Of a DNA stretch of 64,000 nt, positions 8,378-17,624 are shown piece after piece. The stretch is from Rhodocytophaga rosea (GTDB lineage: Bacteria > Bacteroidota > Bacteroidia > Cytophagales > 172606-1): NCBI RefSeq assembly GCF_010119975.1, contig NZ_CP048222.1, positions 4,420,501 to 4,484,500 of the forward strand. Direction: 5' to 3'. The translations under genes and the position numbers were made by a program. The notes below the pieces were generated by a model, which was not told where the DNA came from, ran no database searches, and was given only the letters and a program-made list of their open reading frames with translations. Each line of letters starts with the position of its first letter. Position 1 is the stretch's first letter.

Positions 8378-9285
8378 AGCCAATAGTTGCAGTAGTCGCC
8401 GATCTTTGCCTGGATATATTGTTTACCGGGGAGGTAATACCCATATATGGACAAGTGGAACAATACGTGGATGATTACCACATCGAACTGGGTGGCTCTG
8501 CCGGTATTTTTGCTTCTCAATTTACTAAACTAGGTGGTAGTGTAGATTTGTATGGCGTGATAGGCAACGATTTTTTTGGCCGTTTTCTTAAAGAGCGCCT
8601 TCAGGAACTCAATATTTCTACCCGGTATGTAACTTCTTCCAAATCATATAAAACAGCTGTTGGATTAGGTTTGGCTAAAGGAAATGACAGGGCGATGCTT
8701 ACCTACAAAGGTAGTTTCAACGGTGTTACGGCCAATGGCATTATGGAATCTGGTATTTTGCAAAAGGCTTCGCATCTGCATATCGCCAGCTATTTCCTGC
8801 TGGAACAATTACAAGCATTCTGGCTCGAGGAACTGCCGATTCTGAAGGCGAAAGGCATAACCATTTCTCTGGATACCAACTGGTCGCCTGAAGAAGACTG
8901 GCACAAAGTACATGCAATATTGCCTTACATCGATGTATTTATTCCCAATGAAGAAGAGGCCTTACGTATTTCAGGTAAAGCAGATGTGGAGCAAGCAGGA
9001 AGCTGGCTCAGTCATTTTGGTGGATGGGTAGTAATTAAGCAGGGAGAAAAAGGGGCTACCGTATTTAATGGATCTTCTGGGCAGCATTTTACCATACCAG
9101 AATCGTTATCAAAAGGATTGAAGATTGCTGATACGACCGGCGCAGGCGATAATTTTGATGCCGGATTTTTGTATGCCTGGCTTAAAAGAGCTTCTTTAAA
9201 GGAATGTGTAAACTTAGCCATGCGTTGCGGAACCGGTAGTTTATCCGCTATCGGGGGTATTGAGGGGCAAATTCAATTACCATAA
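8374..9285 (+). CDS. PfkB-family carbohydrate kinase
   Basis: 303 residues of the ribokinase/PfkB fold. The N-terminal substrate-binding GG motif is ELGGSAGIFASQFTKLGG, and the C-terminal signature with the catalytic base is DTTGAGDNFDAGF (anion hole GAGD). Substrates of close families include ribose, fructose, 2-keto-3-deoxygluconate and inosine; the specificity cannot be told. It is cytoplasmic. It overlaps the DUF1080 gene by four bases and is followed after 27 bases by the GMC gene, so it belongs to the sugar operon. Confidence 0.85.
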   Translation: MKPIVAVVADLCLDILFTGEVIPIYGQVEQYVDDYHIELGGSAGIFASQFTKLGGSVDLYGVIGNDFFGRFLKERLQELNISTRYVTSSKSYKTAVGLGLAKGNDRAMLTYKGSFNGVTANGIMESGILQKASHLHIASYFLLEQLQAFWLEELPILKAKGITISLDTNWSPEEDWHKVHAILPYIDVFIPNEEEALRISGKADVEQAGSWLSHFGGWVVIKQGEKGATVFNGSSGQHFTIPESLSKGLKIADTTGAGDNFDAGFLYAWLKRASLKECVNLAMRCGTGSLSAIGGIEGQIQLP

Positions 9286-9312
9286 ATTTTTTATTCTATT
9301 TACAAATTAAGT

Positions 9313-11004
9313 ATGGAAACTGCTTTTGATGCGATTGTAATTGGTTCGGGTATTTCAGGGGGATGGGCTGCCAAAGAACTGTGTGAAAGAGGTCTGAAAA
9401 CGCTCGTGCTGGAAAGAGGCCGGGATGTAAAGCACATCAAAGATTATCCCACGGCCAATATGCATCCCTGGGAATTCAAACACCGGAACAGGATGCCGCT
9501 TGCATTTAAGGAGGCTAATCCGGTGATTACCAAAGCGGCCGGTTTTGGGGAAGATACGGCTCACTTTTTCATTAAAGACGAAGACCATCCCTATGTGCAG
9601 GAAAAGCCTTTCGATTGGATACGGGGATATCAGGTTGGAGGGAAGTCGCTCATATGGGGAAGGGCTTGCCAGCGCTGGAGTGATAATGAGTTTAAAGCAC
9701 CCGGCAGGGATGGCTATGGCATTTCATGGCCAGTGGGGTATGCGGATATAGCGCCCTGGTACTCGCATGTAGAAAAATTCATTGGGGTGTGTGGTAATAA
9801 AGACGGCATTGAGGCCATGCCAGATGGTGAGTTTCTGCCACCCTATGATTTTAATTGTGTAGAGCAACACATGCGGGATACCATCCGCGAGCATTTTCCA
9901 GGAAGGCACGTAGTACAGGGAAGATGGGCACACCTGAGCGAACCGAAGCAAATTCACTTTGACCAGGGACGAGGTAAATGCCTGACCCGGACATTATGTA
10001 TGCGGGGTTGTCCATATGGCGCATATTTTAGTTCAAATTCTTCTACCTTGCCCTGGGCGGAGAAGACCGGTAATTTGACGATCCGTCCTTTTTCGGTGGT
10101 TCATTCTATTGTATATGATGAAAAATCTGGGAAAGCAACTGGCGTAAAAGTAATTGACAGTACTACCAAAGAAGAACATATTTTTAATGCCCGGATTATT
10201 TTTGCCAATGCTTCCTCGCTGAATACCAACCTGATTTTACTCAATTCTATATCCAACCGTTTTCCGAATGGCTTGGGTAATGACAGTGGCTTGCTAGGAA
10301 AATTTATCGGATTCCATATTTACCGGGGTTCTGCCAATGGACGAATTGAAGGCTTTGAAGATAAATATTTTTATGGCCGGAATCCTACCGAATGCATCAT
10401 TGCCAATTACCGGAATTTGTACAAACATGATATGGATTTCTTTGGCGGTTATACCATTTTTACCGGTGGCTACCGGGAACGGGTACATGGATTACCGGAT
10501 GGTGAACCACAGTTTGGTGCCGAATTTAAAGAGGCTGTAAGCAAACCTGGTAACTGGCGGATTTATATGTATATGCAAGGTGAAACTGTTCCTAAAAAAA
10601 ACAACCAGGTATACCTGAGCAAAGACAAGAAAGACCAGTGGGGCATTCCTTTACTGGTTACTGATGTAGGCTATGATGAAAATGACGAAAAAATGGTAGC
10701 TGATTTTCTTAAAGAAAGCCGCCTGATGCTTGAAAAAGTAGGCTGTAAGGATATTTCTACCCATGATAATAAACAAGCGCCCGGCCTGGACATTCACGAA
10801 ATGGGCGGCGTACGTATGGGCAAAAACCCGGCAGACTCGTTGCTTAATGAACATAACCAGCTCCATGCCTGTAAAAATGTGTTTGTAACTGATGGTGCCT
10901 GCATGACCAGTACCGGTAACCAGAGCCCTTCTATACTCTACATGGCACTTACCGCCAGGGCTGCTGCGTATGCGGCTGATCAGTTTAAAAATGGAAGGCT
11001 ATGA
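9313..11004 (+). CDS. GMC-family FAD oxidoreductase
   Basis: 563 residues. The N-terminal FAD motif is AIVIGSGISGGWAAKELCERG. The C-terminal GMC_oxred_C region contains HEMGGVRMG and GACMTSTGNQSPSILYMALT, with a His in the first and an Asn in the second placed as the usual His/Asn catalytic pair. This arrangement, including the GCPYGAYFSS segment near residue 230, is that of the large subunit of bacterial glucoside 3-dehydrogenases and related gluconate/sorbose dehydrogenases. Expected reaction: oxidation of a sugar hydroxyl to a ketone, with electrons passed to cytochrome c or a quinone. No Tat signal is seen and no small gluconate_2-dh subunit is adjacent, so a partner may be encoded elsewhere. 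Confidence 0.88.
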   Translation: METAFDAIVIGSGISGGWAAKELCERGLKTLVLERGRDVKHIKDYPTANMHPWEFKHRNRMPLAFKEANPVITKAAGFGEDTAHFFIKDEDHPYVQEKPFDWIRGYQVGGKSLIWGRACQRWSDNEFKAPGRDGYGISWPVGYADIAPWYSHVEKFIGVCGNKDGIEAMPDGEFLPPYDFNCVEQHMRDTIREHFPGRHVVQGRWAHLSEPKQIHFDQGRGKCLTRTLCMRGCPYGAYFSSNSSTLPWAEKTGNLTIRPFSVVHSIVYDEKSGKATGVKVIDSTTKEEHIFNARIIFANASSLNTNLILLNSISNRFPNGLGNDSGLLGKFIGFHIYRGSANGRIEGFEDKYFYGRNPTECIIANYRNLYKHDMDFFGGYTIFTGGYRERVHGLPDGEPQFGAEFKEAVSKPGNWRIYMYMQGETVPKKNNQVYLSKDKKDQWGIPLLVTDVGYDENDEKMVADFLKESRLMLEKVGCKDISTHDNKQAPGLDIHEMGGVRMGKNPADSLLNEHNQLHACKNVFVTDGACMTSTGNQSPSILYMALTARAAAYAADQFKNGRL

Positions 11005-11187
11005 ATTGAAGATTGAAATATTTGAAGACTTGCTTCTGATAAGAAAACCTTTATAATATTATAAACACCATTTTGAGTATTAATAATAACAGCATTTATA
11101 TCCGCCCTGGAGGAAAAAGCCTCTATACTCAATACAATATAAAAACATGTACATTCATTCTTATACAACTAATAACTCTACACTACC

Positions 11188-12267
11188 ATGCCTGACAAAG
11201 TAAAAGTAGGTCTTATTGGCTCACAGTTTATTTCTACCATTCATGCCGAATCTTTAAAAAGGGTAGCAGCAGCTGAAATTGTAGCGGTAATGTCTCCTAC
11301 GGAAAGTCATGTAGCTGCATTCGCACAGAAATTTGGTATTCCTCACTATTTTACTAACCTGGAGGATATGCTGGCGATGAAAGAACTGGATATGATCGTA
11401 ATTGGGGCACCAAATTATCTGCATTGCGAGATCACCTTGAAAGCTGCTGCTGCCGGGAAACATATTGTCGTAGAAAAGCCGCTGTGTATGAACCTTGCTG
11501 AAGCTGATCAGATGATAGATGCCTGTAAAAAAGCAAATGTGAAACTGATGTATGCAGAAGAACTTTGTTTTACACCCAAATATGTCCGCTTGAAAGGATT
11601 ACTGGATGAAGGCGCATTGGGAAAACCGGTACTACTCAAACAATCTGAAAAGCACGACGGACCCCATGCTGATCATTTCTGGGATGTGGAGCGCTCTGGT
11701 GGAGGCGTAACTATGGATATGGGCTGTCATGCGATTCAGTTTTTCCGCTGGCTCAATGGCAATAATCCCATTAAATCGGTATATGCCCAGATGAGCACCA
11801 GTGTACATACCCATAAAACCAAAGGCGAAGATAATGCAATTTTGATATTTGAGTTTGAAAACGGAGTAATTGCCCTAGCCGAAGAAAGCTGGACAAAGCT
11901 GGGTGGCATGGACGACCGGGCGGAAATTCATGGTTCAGAAGGAGTAGCCTACGCCGATGTATTGCAAGGTAATTCTATTCAGACCTATAGCACCCAAGGG
12001 GTTGGCTATGCCGTAGAAAAAGCTGGAAATACTGTAGGATGGAGTTATACCATCTATGAGGAAATCTGGAACTATGGCTTTCCGCAGGAGTTTGAGCATT
12101 TTGTGGATTGTGTGCAAAATAATAAGCAGCCACTGGTAACCGGCGAAGATGGAAAGGCAGTATTGGAAGCCATTTATGCTGCCTATGAATCAGCCGGAAC
12201 TGGCAGAAAAGTAATGTTTCCTTTTAAAACAGATGCAGATAAACCATATAAGCTCTGGAAAAAGTAG
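11188..12267 (+). CDS. Gfo/Idh/MocA-family NAD(P)-dependent oxidoreductase
   Basis: 359 residues. The Rossmann start is VKVGLIGSQFISTIHAESL, and the second family signature is HIVVEKPLCMNLAEADQMI, containing the EKP lysine. The C-terminal alpha/beta domain holds GGGVTMDMGCHAIQFFRW, whose His is in the position of the usual catalytic His. The enzymes oxidise or reduce sugars, inositols or amino sugars with NAD(P). Within this cluster it could interconvert a 3-keto sugar and its alcohol. A 183-base gap separates it from the GMC gene, enough for its own promoter. It is followed after 29 bases by the NagB-like gene. Confidence 0.88.
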   Translation: MPDKVKVGLIGSQFISTIHAESLKRVAAAEIVAVMSPTESHVAAFAQKFGIPHYFTNLEDMLAMKELDMIVIGAPNYLHCEITLKAAAAGKHIVVEKPLCMNLAEADQMIDACKKANVKLMYAEELCFTPKYVRLKGLLDEGALGKPVLLKQSEKHDGPHADHFWDVERSGGGVTMDMGCHAIQFFRWLNGNNPIKSVYAQMSTSVHTHKTKGEDNAILIFEFENGVIALAEESWTKLGGMDDRAEIHGSEGVAYADVLQGNSIQTYSTQGVGYAVEKAGNTVGWSYTIYEEIWNYGFPQEFEHFVDCVQNNKQPLVTGEDGKAVLEAIYAAYESAGTGRKVMFPFKTDADKPYKLWKK

Positions 12268-12296
12268 CCCAATCACTTTAATCAACGATCATTGCT

Positions 12297-12998
12297 ATGA
12301 ATATTATCCATTGCCGGGATTATGAGGAAATGAGCGGAAAAGCAGCCACACTTGTTATCCAGGAGGTAGAACGTAAAAAAAATCTGCTGTTGTGTGCAGC
12401 TACCGGCAATTCTCCTACTGGTTTCTATGCAAAATTGGTTGAAAAGTCAGAAAAGGATAAAATATTTTTTGACCAGCTCAAGGTAATTAAACTCGATGAA
12501 TGGGGCGGAATTCCCGAAAATCATCCTTCCAGTTGTGAATATTATCTCCAGACAAAACTAGTAGAACCACTCCGAATACCACCAGAGCGCTACATCTCCT
12601 TTCAATCTAACCCAACTGATCCTGCCGCTGAATGCGCCCGTATTCAGGCAGAACTAGATACACAGGGACCAATCGATCTATGTATTCTGGGAATTGGTGC
12701 TAACGGACATATTGGGTTTAATGAACCAGCCCTTTTTCTTGAGCCACATTGCCATATAGCCCGGTTATCCGGTCATTCGCTGACACATACGATGGTTCAG
12801 TCACTGAATGATAAACCTACTTACGGACTCACTTTAGGCTTACAGGATATTATGCGTTCCAGAAAAATTATACTGCTCATTTCCGGGAAGAACAAGGAAC
12901 AAATCATACAGGAATTTTTATCCGGAAAGATAACAACCCGGTTACCTGCATCTTTGCTTTGGCTGCATCCGGATGTAGATTGTTTGATAGGCATTTAG
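12297..12998 (+). CDS. NagB-like glucosamine/galactosamine-6-phosphate deaminase
   Basis: 233 residues of the NagB/RpiA/6-phosphogluconolactonase fold. Active-site segments of the deaminases are present: ATGNSPTGFY (phosphate loop), KLDEWGG (Asp) and LGIGANGHIGFNEP (Asp/His/Glu region). Expected reaction: hexosamine-6-phosphate to ketose-6-phosphate plus ammonia. It is shorter than E. coli NagB (266) and closer in length to galactosamine-6-phosphate isomerases. It is the last gene of the sugar cluster and converges on the GH140-like gene. Confidence 0.78.
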   Translation: MNIIHCRDYEEMSGKAATLVIQEVERKKNLLLCAATGNSPTGFYAKLVEKSEKDKIFFDQLKVIKLDEWGGIPENHPSSCEYYLQTKLVEPLRIPPERYISFQSNPTDPAAECARIQAELDTQGPIDLCILGIGANGHIGFNEPALFLEPHCHIARLSGHSLTHTMVQSLNDKPTYGLTLGLQDIMRSRKIILLISGKNKEQIIQEFLSGKITTRLPASLLWLHPDVDCLIGI

Positions 12999-13078
12999 AA
13001 AGCACGCAGGGATATTCATTAGCCAGGTTATTTGCTCTTTTGTTATTGCTTGTTTTGCCTCAGAGAGAATGCCCGGAT

Positions 13079-14437
13079 TTATTGAATCTGATCAATCACC
13101 AACACCCAGTCATCCTTTGTTGGGGAATTAAATGATACTGTTTTCTGTGGAGTGTAACGGCCAATTATTTTCCTTTCACCAGTACGCGGATCAAACCAGG
13201 AAGCTTGTACCTGTTTTCCTTTGAGTCTCGCTAAATTAATAGAAATGTTTGCTTGGGAAGGCAAATAACTGATAGCAAAACTTCCATCCTGTGCGATTGC
13301 TGTGGTAGCATAATTGTTTTCAGCAAAGTTGCCCCGGCCAGCTACAGCTACCAGATTGGCGGTATCTGGAACCAGCTTCTCCCAGGCATGGCTCGTGAAT
13401 AAGGAATATACATGCTTTAAACTTTTGGCACCGGGAAGGTCCAGGTAATTACGCCAGGTGGAGTCCATTTTCCATAGAGGCGAACCATAGGCATGACCGG
13501 TTCCGCCGGAAAGCATTGACCAATATGCTTGTTTTCTGGCTTGTAAGGCAGAACCCCAGCTATCATGTTCGCCTTCATAAGTAGATTCGCCTAAAAAGAA
13601 GGGTTTGACTGGTTTTTTATTGTATTCCTTATAGGCTACTTCATATACATCCGGCTGGTTTTTGTTCCAGGCTTTGTTAAAACCTCTGAACTAGGTGTAT
13701 ACCATTACCACGTCCAGCCATGATTCATTTTCCCAGACATCTGTACTGGAATGTGAAGAAGAGGCATGATAGGTAATTAATTGATGTGGGGCTGTTTGCT
13801 TAATACCCAAAGCCAGTTGCCGGATGGCTTCCTTGTCTGCATGTGGATCGTTGTCACCGCCCAGAATCCAGAACAGGTTATTAAATGAAGCATACCTTTT
13901 TCCAATATACCGGCCAAGCTCATGTGTTTTTTTTATCCCGTTCTTTTCAATAGGTTTACCTTCGCCAGCCCATCCTTCCTTGCAACAGCCCGACCATAAT
14001 GGGGCAATGGAGAGTATCAATCCCAAAGAATCTGCCTGCCTGATTACCCAGTCAACATGTGTAAAATAAGCTTCATTAGGCTGGGCAAAATCTTTATTTC
14101 CTAAGAAAGGAGAATGACCTTCTCTGTTTTTAAAATCATCAAAGCCGGTAAGCATTGTCTGAATAACATTGAATCCTTTGGATTTTCGGTCGGCCAAGTA
14201 AGTGATGGCTTCCTGTTTGGTAAGGTTCAGAAAGAGCATCCATCCGGTATCAGCCTGATATAAAAATGGTTTGTTTTTCTGATCTACCAGGTGACGTTTA
14301 CTTGCACTGATTTTAAGAGGTAAAGTGAAAGTGTCGGCCTTCTGGGCAAAAGCAGGAAGTATAATCAGCCAACCTATTAAACAATTTATTACAGATTGAC
14401 AGAGGAGAAAATTAAAAGTGTATGCTGAATATTTCAT
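13079..14437 (-). pseudogene. GH140-like (DUF4038) glycosidase with in-frame TAG
   Basis: The frame runs from a signal peptide start at 14437 (MKYSAYTFNFLLCQSVINCL..., ending PAFAQ) to 13079. It is interrupted once by TAG at 13691-13693, within VVMVYT*FRGFNKAWN. After the stop the same frame continues with strong similarity to the family (FFLGESTYEGEHDSWGSA) and ends in the usual C-terminal beta-sandwich (QASWFDPRTGERKIIG). The catalytic TIM barrel (DUF4038, RHLVDQKNKPFLYQADTGW) is cut near its later strands, so the first product would be inactive. GH140 enzymes release apiose from pectic side chains; relatives cut other plant glycans. A longer in-frame start exists at 14584 but lacks a signal peptide. 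Either a nonsense mutation (TAC or TAT to TAG) or a base-call error. Confidence 0.8.
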
Positions 14438-14577
14438 GGGCTTTCCATATCCGGAGATAAAGTTCTTTTCAGGCATGTATCCACGAATCAATGCAGTATC
14501 GAGAGTTTGAGACAGGCTGGAGAATAAATATACAATTTCTGCTTGAAAAATAGGATGGAAATTCAATGTTCCCTTAC

Positions 14578-14616
14578 ACAACAAAGCCTCTGGTATATTA
14601 CCAAAGGCTTTGTTGT
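14578..14616. terminator. Hairpin terminator downstream of the M56 gene
   Basis: ACAACAAAGCCT (14578-14589) pairs with AGGCTTTGTTGT (14605-14616), and the loop itself adds TGGTA/TACCA pairing. It lies 29 bases past the stop of the M56 gene and upstream of the GH140 start, so it closes the BlaI-BlaR1-like operon. Confidence 0.75.
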
Positions 14617-14644
14617 ACTATTTTGGATCTGGTTATTAGATCAA

Positions 14645-16912
14645 TTACTTATCATCGTTTTTGTATTGAAATTCCATCTTGAAATCGCCTGTTATGGAAC
14701 CGTGTTCTTTTTCTGCCATCTTTTTATACTTTTCATAAACCGCTTCCGGTTGTTTCTCCCCATCTATATATAAGCCTTTACTATCCAGCTTGAACGTATA
14801 GCTGTTCTCATTTTTGATAAGTTTATCTTTTTTCAGTTCTTCCCGGAGTTCCAGCGAAAATTCATGTCTGCGCAAGCTCTTTTCATGATCCTTCATTGCC
14901 CTGGTATGTTGCTCGAGTGCCCGTTGCTGGTTCCGCATCTGCTCTCCTTGCCGCTGTAAAGCTCTTTCGTGTTCCCGCATTACCCGTTGCTGGTCCTGCA
15001 TTACTCTTTCGTGTGCTCGCCGTTGTTGTAGGCTGAGTTCCCCATTTTTATGGATAGCTCTTTCACGGTCCCCTGCGATTCTTCCCTGCAAGGCTCTACG
15101 TTCTTCGTACATCCGCTCTCTGGCTTCTTCCATTCTGTATCTGGATTCCAACTGGCGTTCTCTGGCTTCTTCCTGGCGCAACATGGCTTCTGCCCGTCTG
15201 AGTTCTGCATCTTGCCTGATTTCATCTACAATAAAGCTGTAGTTTTTGTACTCTGATTTTGGAACCGGCTTATTATCTATTTCCAGTTCCTCCAGTACAC
15301 CATCCTTCATCCGGAAGGTATACTCCTTTTTATCTTTACCCTGGTGTACAATGGTGAAGTTACCTTTGTAATTTTTTAATCTGGTCGTATCATTAGTAAG
15401 CGCCTCTTCCAGTACATCTGCTATGGCAACAGGCTCAATCGGCGCTAATGGCTCCATAGGTTCCATTGGCTCCAGGGGTTCGAAAGGTTCAATAGGGGCA
15501 ATAGCAGGTTCCAGATCCCAGTCATCTTCATAAGTATAGGGGGCAACTGGCGCTAAGGCCGACATCGGAACAGGTGGAACAGGAGGATTGGGTACATCTG
15601 CCATTAATTCATACACCAGATCCTGATATTTTTCGATCTCTGCAACCGGCACTTTTTTTCCGTCCAGGTACAGTTTTGTAATTTTATCATTCTCAATGGT
15701 GGCTTTTACATCGTATTTGCGTCCGTTTTTGCTGCCTTTGTAAGTAAAGGTTCCTTTGTTTTTCAAACTATCAGATACTAAAGTCTGTTCAGGCAGATAG
15801 CTTTTTTCCTCCGCAGGTAGTTCCTCTATGTTCAGGGAAAGATTTCTAGTAGTAGTTTGTAAAGCAGTTCCGGCACTTACACTCACGGCCATAATACTAG
15901 CCATTAAAAAACAGGCAGCCAGGAAACCTTCCATAAAATTAGGATTCCGCCTGGGTTGCCCGATCAAACGCTGAATCCGGTGTAGCAGCGATTGCCCTTT
16001 TCCGGCAAATCCCAGAGCCAGAGAAGCAGTACCAGTGTGTACGCCTTGCAGGTTAGCAAGTGCCTTGGCAAAGGTGAGCGAATCTCCGCAAAGTGCCAGT
16101 GCCATATCATCGCAGCAATGCTCCCGTTCTTCTCTGATCCTGCTCGACATCCACCAGACGGCCGGATGGAAAAAGAACAGAATTTCTACCAGGCACTGGC
16201 CAATATTTACCAGATAATCTTTACGGGAAATATGCGCCAGTTCGTGTGCCAGAATCGCTTCTATCTGCTCGCTGGGTAAACCTAGGATGGTGCCTACCGG
16301 CAGCAGAATCACTGGTTTAAAATACCCAATCACCACCGGTACTTTCACCAGCGCAGATTCTACCAAACGTACTGTCTGCCGGATTTGCGCTCTTTCTGAT
16401 AAATTCTTTACACAGTTCTGCCAGTACTCTGGCAAATCAATGATTTTATAATGCTTCAGACGCTGCGAATAGGCAAGGCCTCCCATAAAACGGAGTAATA
16501 ATACCATAATACCTAAGGCCCACAGCAATACAATAGATGGTAGATGTTGCGTAAAGTAAACGGAAAAGGTGCTATAAAACCCCGGAGATAGAGTTTCTGC
16601 CTGAGAAGCTGGCTGGCTGGTGGTGAGTGCTACCGGAAAACCAATGGCATAGTTCATCGGCGTTGCTTCACTGGCGGTTGTTTTGGTGAGTATAGAGTAT
16701 TCTTTTACAAAAGTGGCTACCGTAACCAGCAGAAACGTAAATAAGGTAAGCGTAGATACAAAATAGCGGATGGTAGCTGACTGGCGGTGTAGTAATAATA
16801 ATAATATGCCCAGCAATACAGCAGCAATCAATCCTTGCCATAAGGAATGTAATAAAGTCCATCCCAGGGCTTGTATCCATTTATCGGGTGCGATGGATGA
16901 GAGTGTGTTCAT
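14645..16912 (-). CDS. BlaR1/MecR1-like M56 membrane metallopeptidase with long C-terminal extension
   Basis: 755 residues. The first 320 form the M56 unit: membrane helices near residues 13-40, 45-70, 125-145 and 325-345 flank the zinc site AHELAHISRKDY, with a downstream Glu in IREEREHCCDDMAL. In BlaR1 systems this protease removes the partner repressor after signal detection. Instead of a penicillin-binding sensor the C-terminal 400 residues hold three related segments ending in LDGKKVPVAEIEKY, IDNKPVPKSEYKNY and IDGEKQPEAVYEKY. These are separated by a proline/glutamate stretch (PEP-like EPFEPLEPMEPMEPLAP) and a 150-residue Arg/Glu/Gln-rich helix. The start overlaps the stop of the BlaI-like gene by four bases. 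The signal sensed is unknown. Confidence 0.88.
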   Translation of the reverse strand: MNTLSSIAPDKWIQALGWTLLHSLWQGLIAAVLLGILLLLLHRQSATIRYFVSTLTLFTFLLVTVATFVKEYSILTKTTASEATPMNYAIGFPVALTTSQPASQAETLSPGFYSTFSVYFTQHLPSIVLLWALGIMVLLLRFMGGLAYSQRLKHYKIIDLPEYWQNCVKNLSERAQIRQTVRLVESALVKVPVVIGYFKPVILLPVGTILGLPSEQIEAILAHELAHISRKDYLVNIGQCLVEILFFFHPAVWWMSSRIREEREHCCDDMALALCGDSLTFAKALANLQGVHTGTASLALGFAGKGQSLLHRIQRLIGQPRRNPNFMEGFLAACFLMASIMAVSVSAGTALQTTTRNLSLNIEELPAEEKSYLPEQTLVSDSLKNKGTFTYKGSKNGRKYDVKATIENDKITKLYLDGKKVPVAEIEKYQDLVYELMADVPNPPVPPVPMSALAPVAPYTYEDDWDLEPAIAPIEPFEPLEPMEPMEPLAPIEPVAIADVLEEALTNDTTRLKNYKGNFTIVHQGKDKKEYTFRMKDGVLEELEIDNKPVPKSEYKNYSFIVDEIRQDAELRRAEAMLRQEEARERQLESRYRMEEARERMYEERRALQGRIAGDRERAIHKNGELSLQQRRAHERVMQDQQRVMREHERALQRQGEQMRNQQRALEQHTRAMKDHEKSLRRHEFSLELREELKKDKLIKNENSYTFKLDSKGLYIDGEKQPEAVYEKYKKMAEKEHGSITGDFKMEFQYKNDDK

Positions 16913-17298
16913 TTTTCACCTCCTTCTATTTTATCTAATAATTTTCTGATCTGGTTTAATTCTTCTTTGGATGCCTTATGATTGCCCAGCGCCTGCATTA
17001 CCAGCTTGGAGGCTGAACCTCTGAAAGCCATATCCAGGAATTTACCGAGCATGTGTTTCTGCGTAGTTTCTTCACTGACATTGGCTTCATATACATGCGT
17101 ACGGCTTTCATCATTGCGTTTTACCAGCCCTTTTTCGTGCATAATCTGCATAATTTTAAGGGTAGTGGTATAGCCGACTTCTTTGGTCTGACTTAGTTGT
17201 TCGTTTACAAACCGGACGGTACAGGGACCATATTGCCAGAGTACCTGCAGAATTTCCAGTTCGGCATCGGTGGGTTTAGAAAAAGGAGTATGTGTCAT
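16909..17298 (-). CDS. BlaI/MecI/CopY-family transcriptional repressor
   Basis: 129 residues. The winged helix (PTDAELEILQVLWQYGPCTV, then GYTTTLKIMQIMHEKGLV) is followed by a dimerisation helix region (KMLGKFLDMAFRGSASKLV). Repressors of this family bind as dimers to inverted repeats and are inactivated by cleavage by the M56 partner, here the next gene, with which it overlaps by ATGA-type coupling. Three matching dyads stand directly upstream, so autoregulation is expected. Confidence 0.92.
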   Translation of the reverse strand: MTHTPFSKPTDAELEILQVLWQYGPCTVRFVNEQLSQTKEVGYTTTLKIMQIMHEKGLVKRNDESRTHVYEANVSEETTQKHMLGKFLDMAFRGSASKLVMQALGNHKASKEELNQIRKLLDKIEGGEK

Positions 17299-17324
17299 AT
17301 ATGATAATTAGACGTTTAATTAAT

Positions 17325-17397
17325 TACGAATATTTTCGTATTTCAAATATATACGAGAGATTTCGTAATTGCAAATAAAACTACGATTTATTTCGTA
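17325..17397. promoter_or_regulatory. Triple BlaI-type operator array
   Basis: Three 16-base dyads share TACGA-N5-TTCGTA: TACGAATATTTTCGTA (17325-17340), TACGAGAGATTTCGTA (17352-17367) and TACGATTTATTTCGTA (17382-17397). Centre spacings are 27 and 30 bases, close to three helical turns, so three dimers could bind on one face. The first site starts 27 bases upstream of the repressor start codon. Confidence 0.85.
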
Positions 17398-17624
17398 CAT
17401 AGATTTTTATTGTGATGAGCAGCACTCGAAATAGATGAGCGGCTATGTTTGTGTACATATAATAGATAGTAAAACGAGTCTTGGTTATTGGTTTGGATTA
17501 AATAAGATTTTCTATTATTAAGAGCTAAGCATATTGTGAGATAGAGGTTATCTACTTACATTGGTGAATAACCACATGTTTTGAGATTTGTTGAGGTTAT
17601 GTACATGTTAGCAAGTATATAAAG
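17398..17624. other. AT-rich intergenic spacer
   Basis: No gene seen. It contains a small dyad (GGTTAT near 17549 / ATAACC near 17567) and, just before the next gene, TGTTAGCAAGT at 17606-17616, one half of an inverted repeat that closes after that gene. Confidence 0.4.
17606..17616. repeat. Left arm of inverted repeat bounding the 17.6-18.35 kb gene
   Basis: TGTTAGCAAGT here is the exact reverse complement of ACTTGCTAACA at 18361-18371. The arms lie 8 bases before the start codon and 7 bases after the stop codon of the enclosed gene. GTTAGCA resembles the R' core (GTTRRRY-like) of integron attC sites. Confidence 0.55.
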
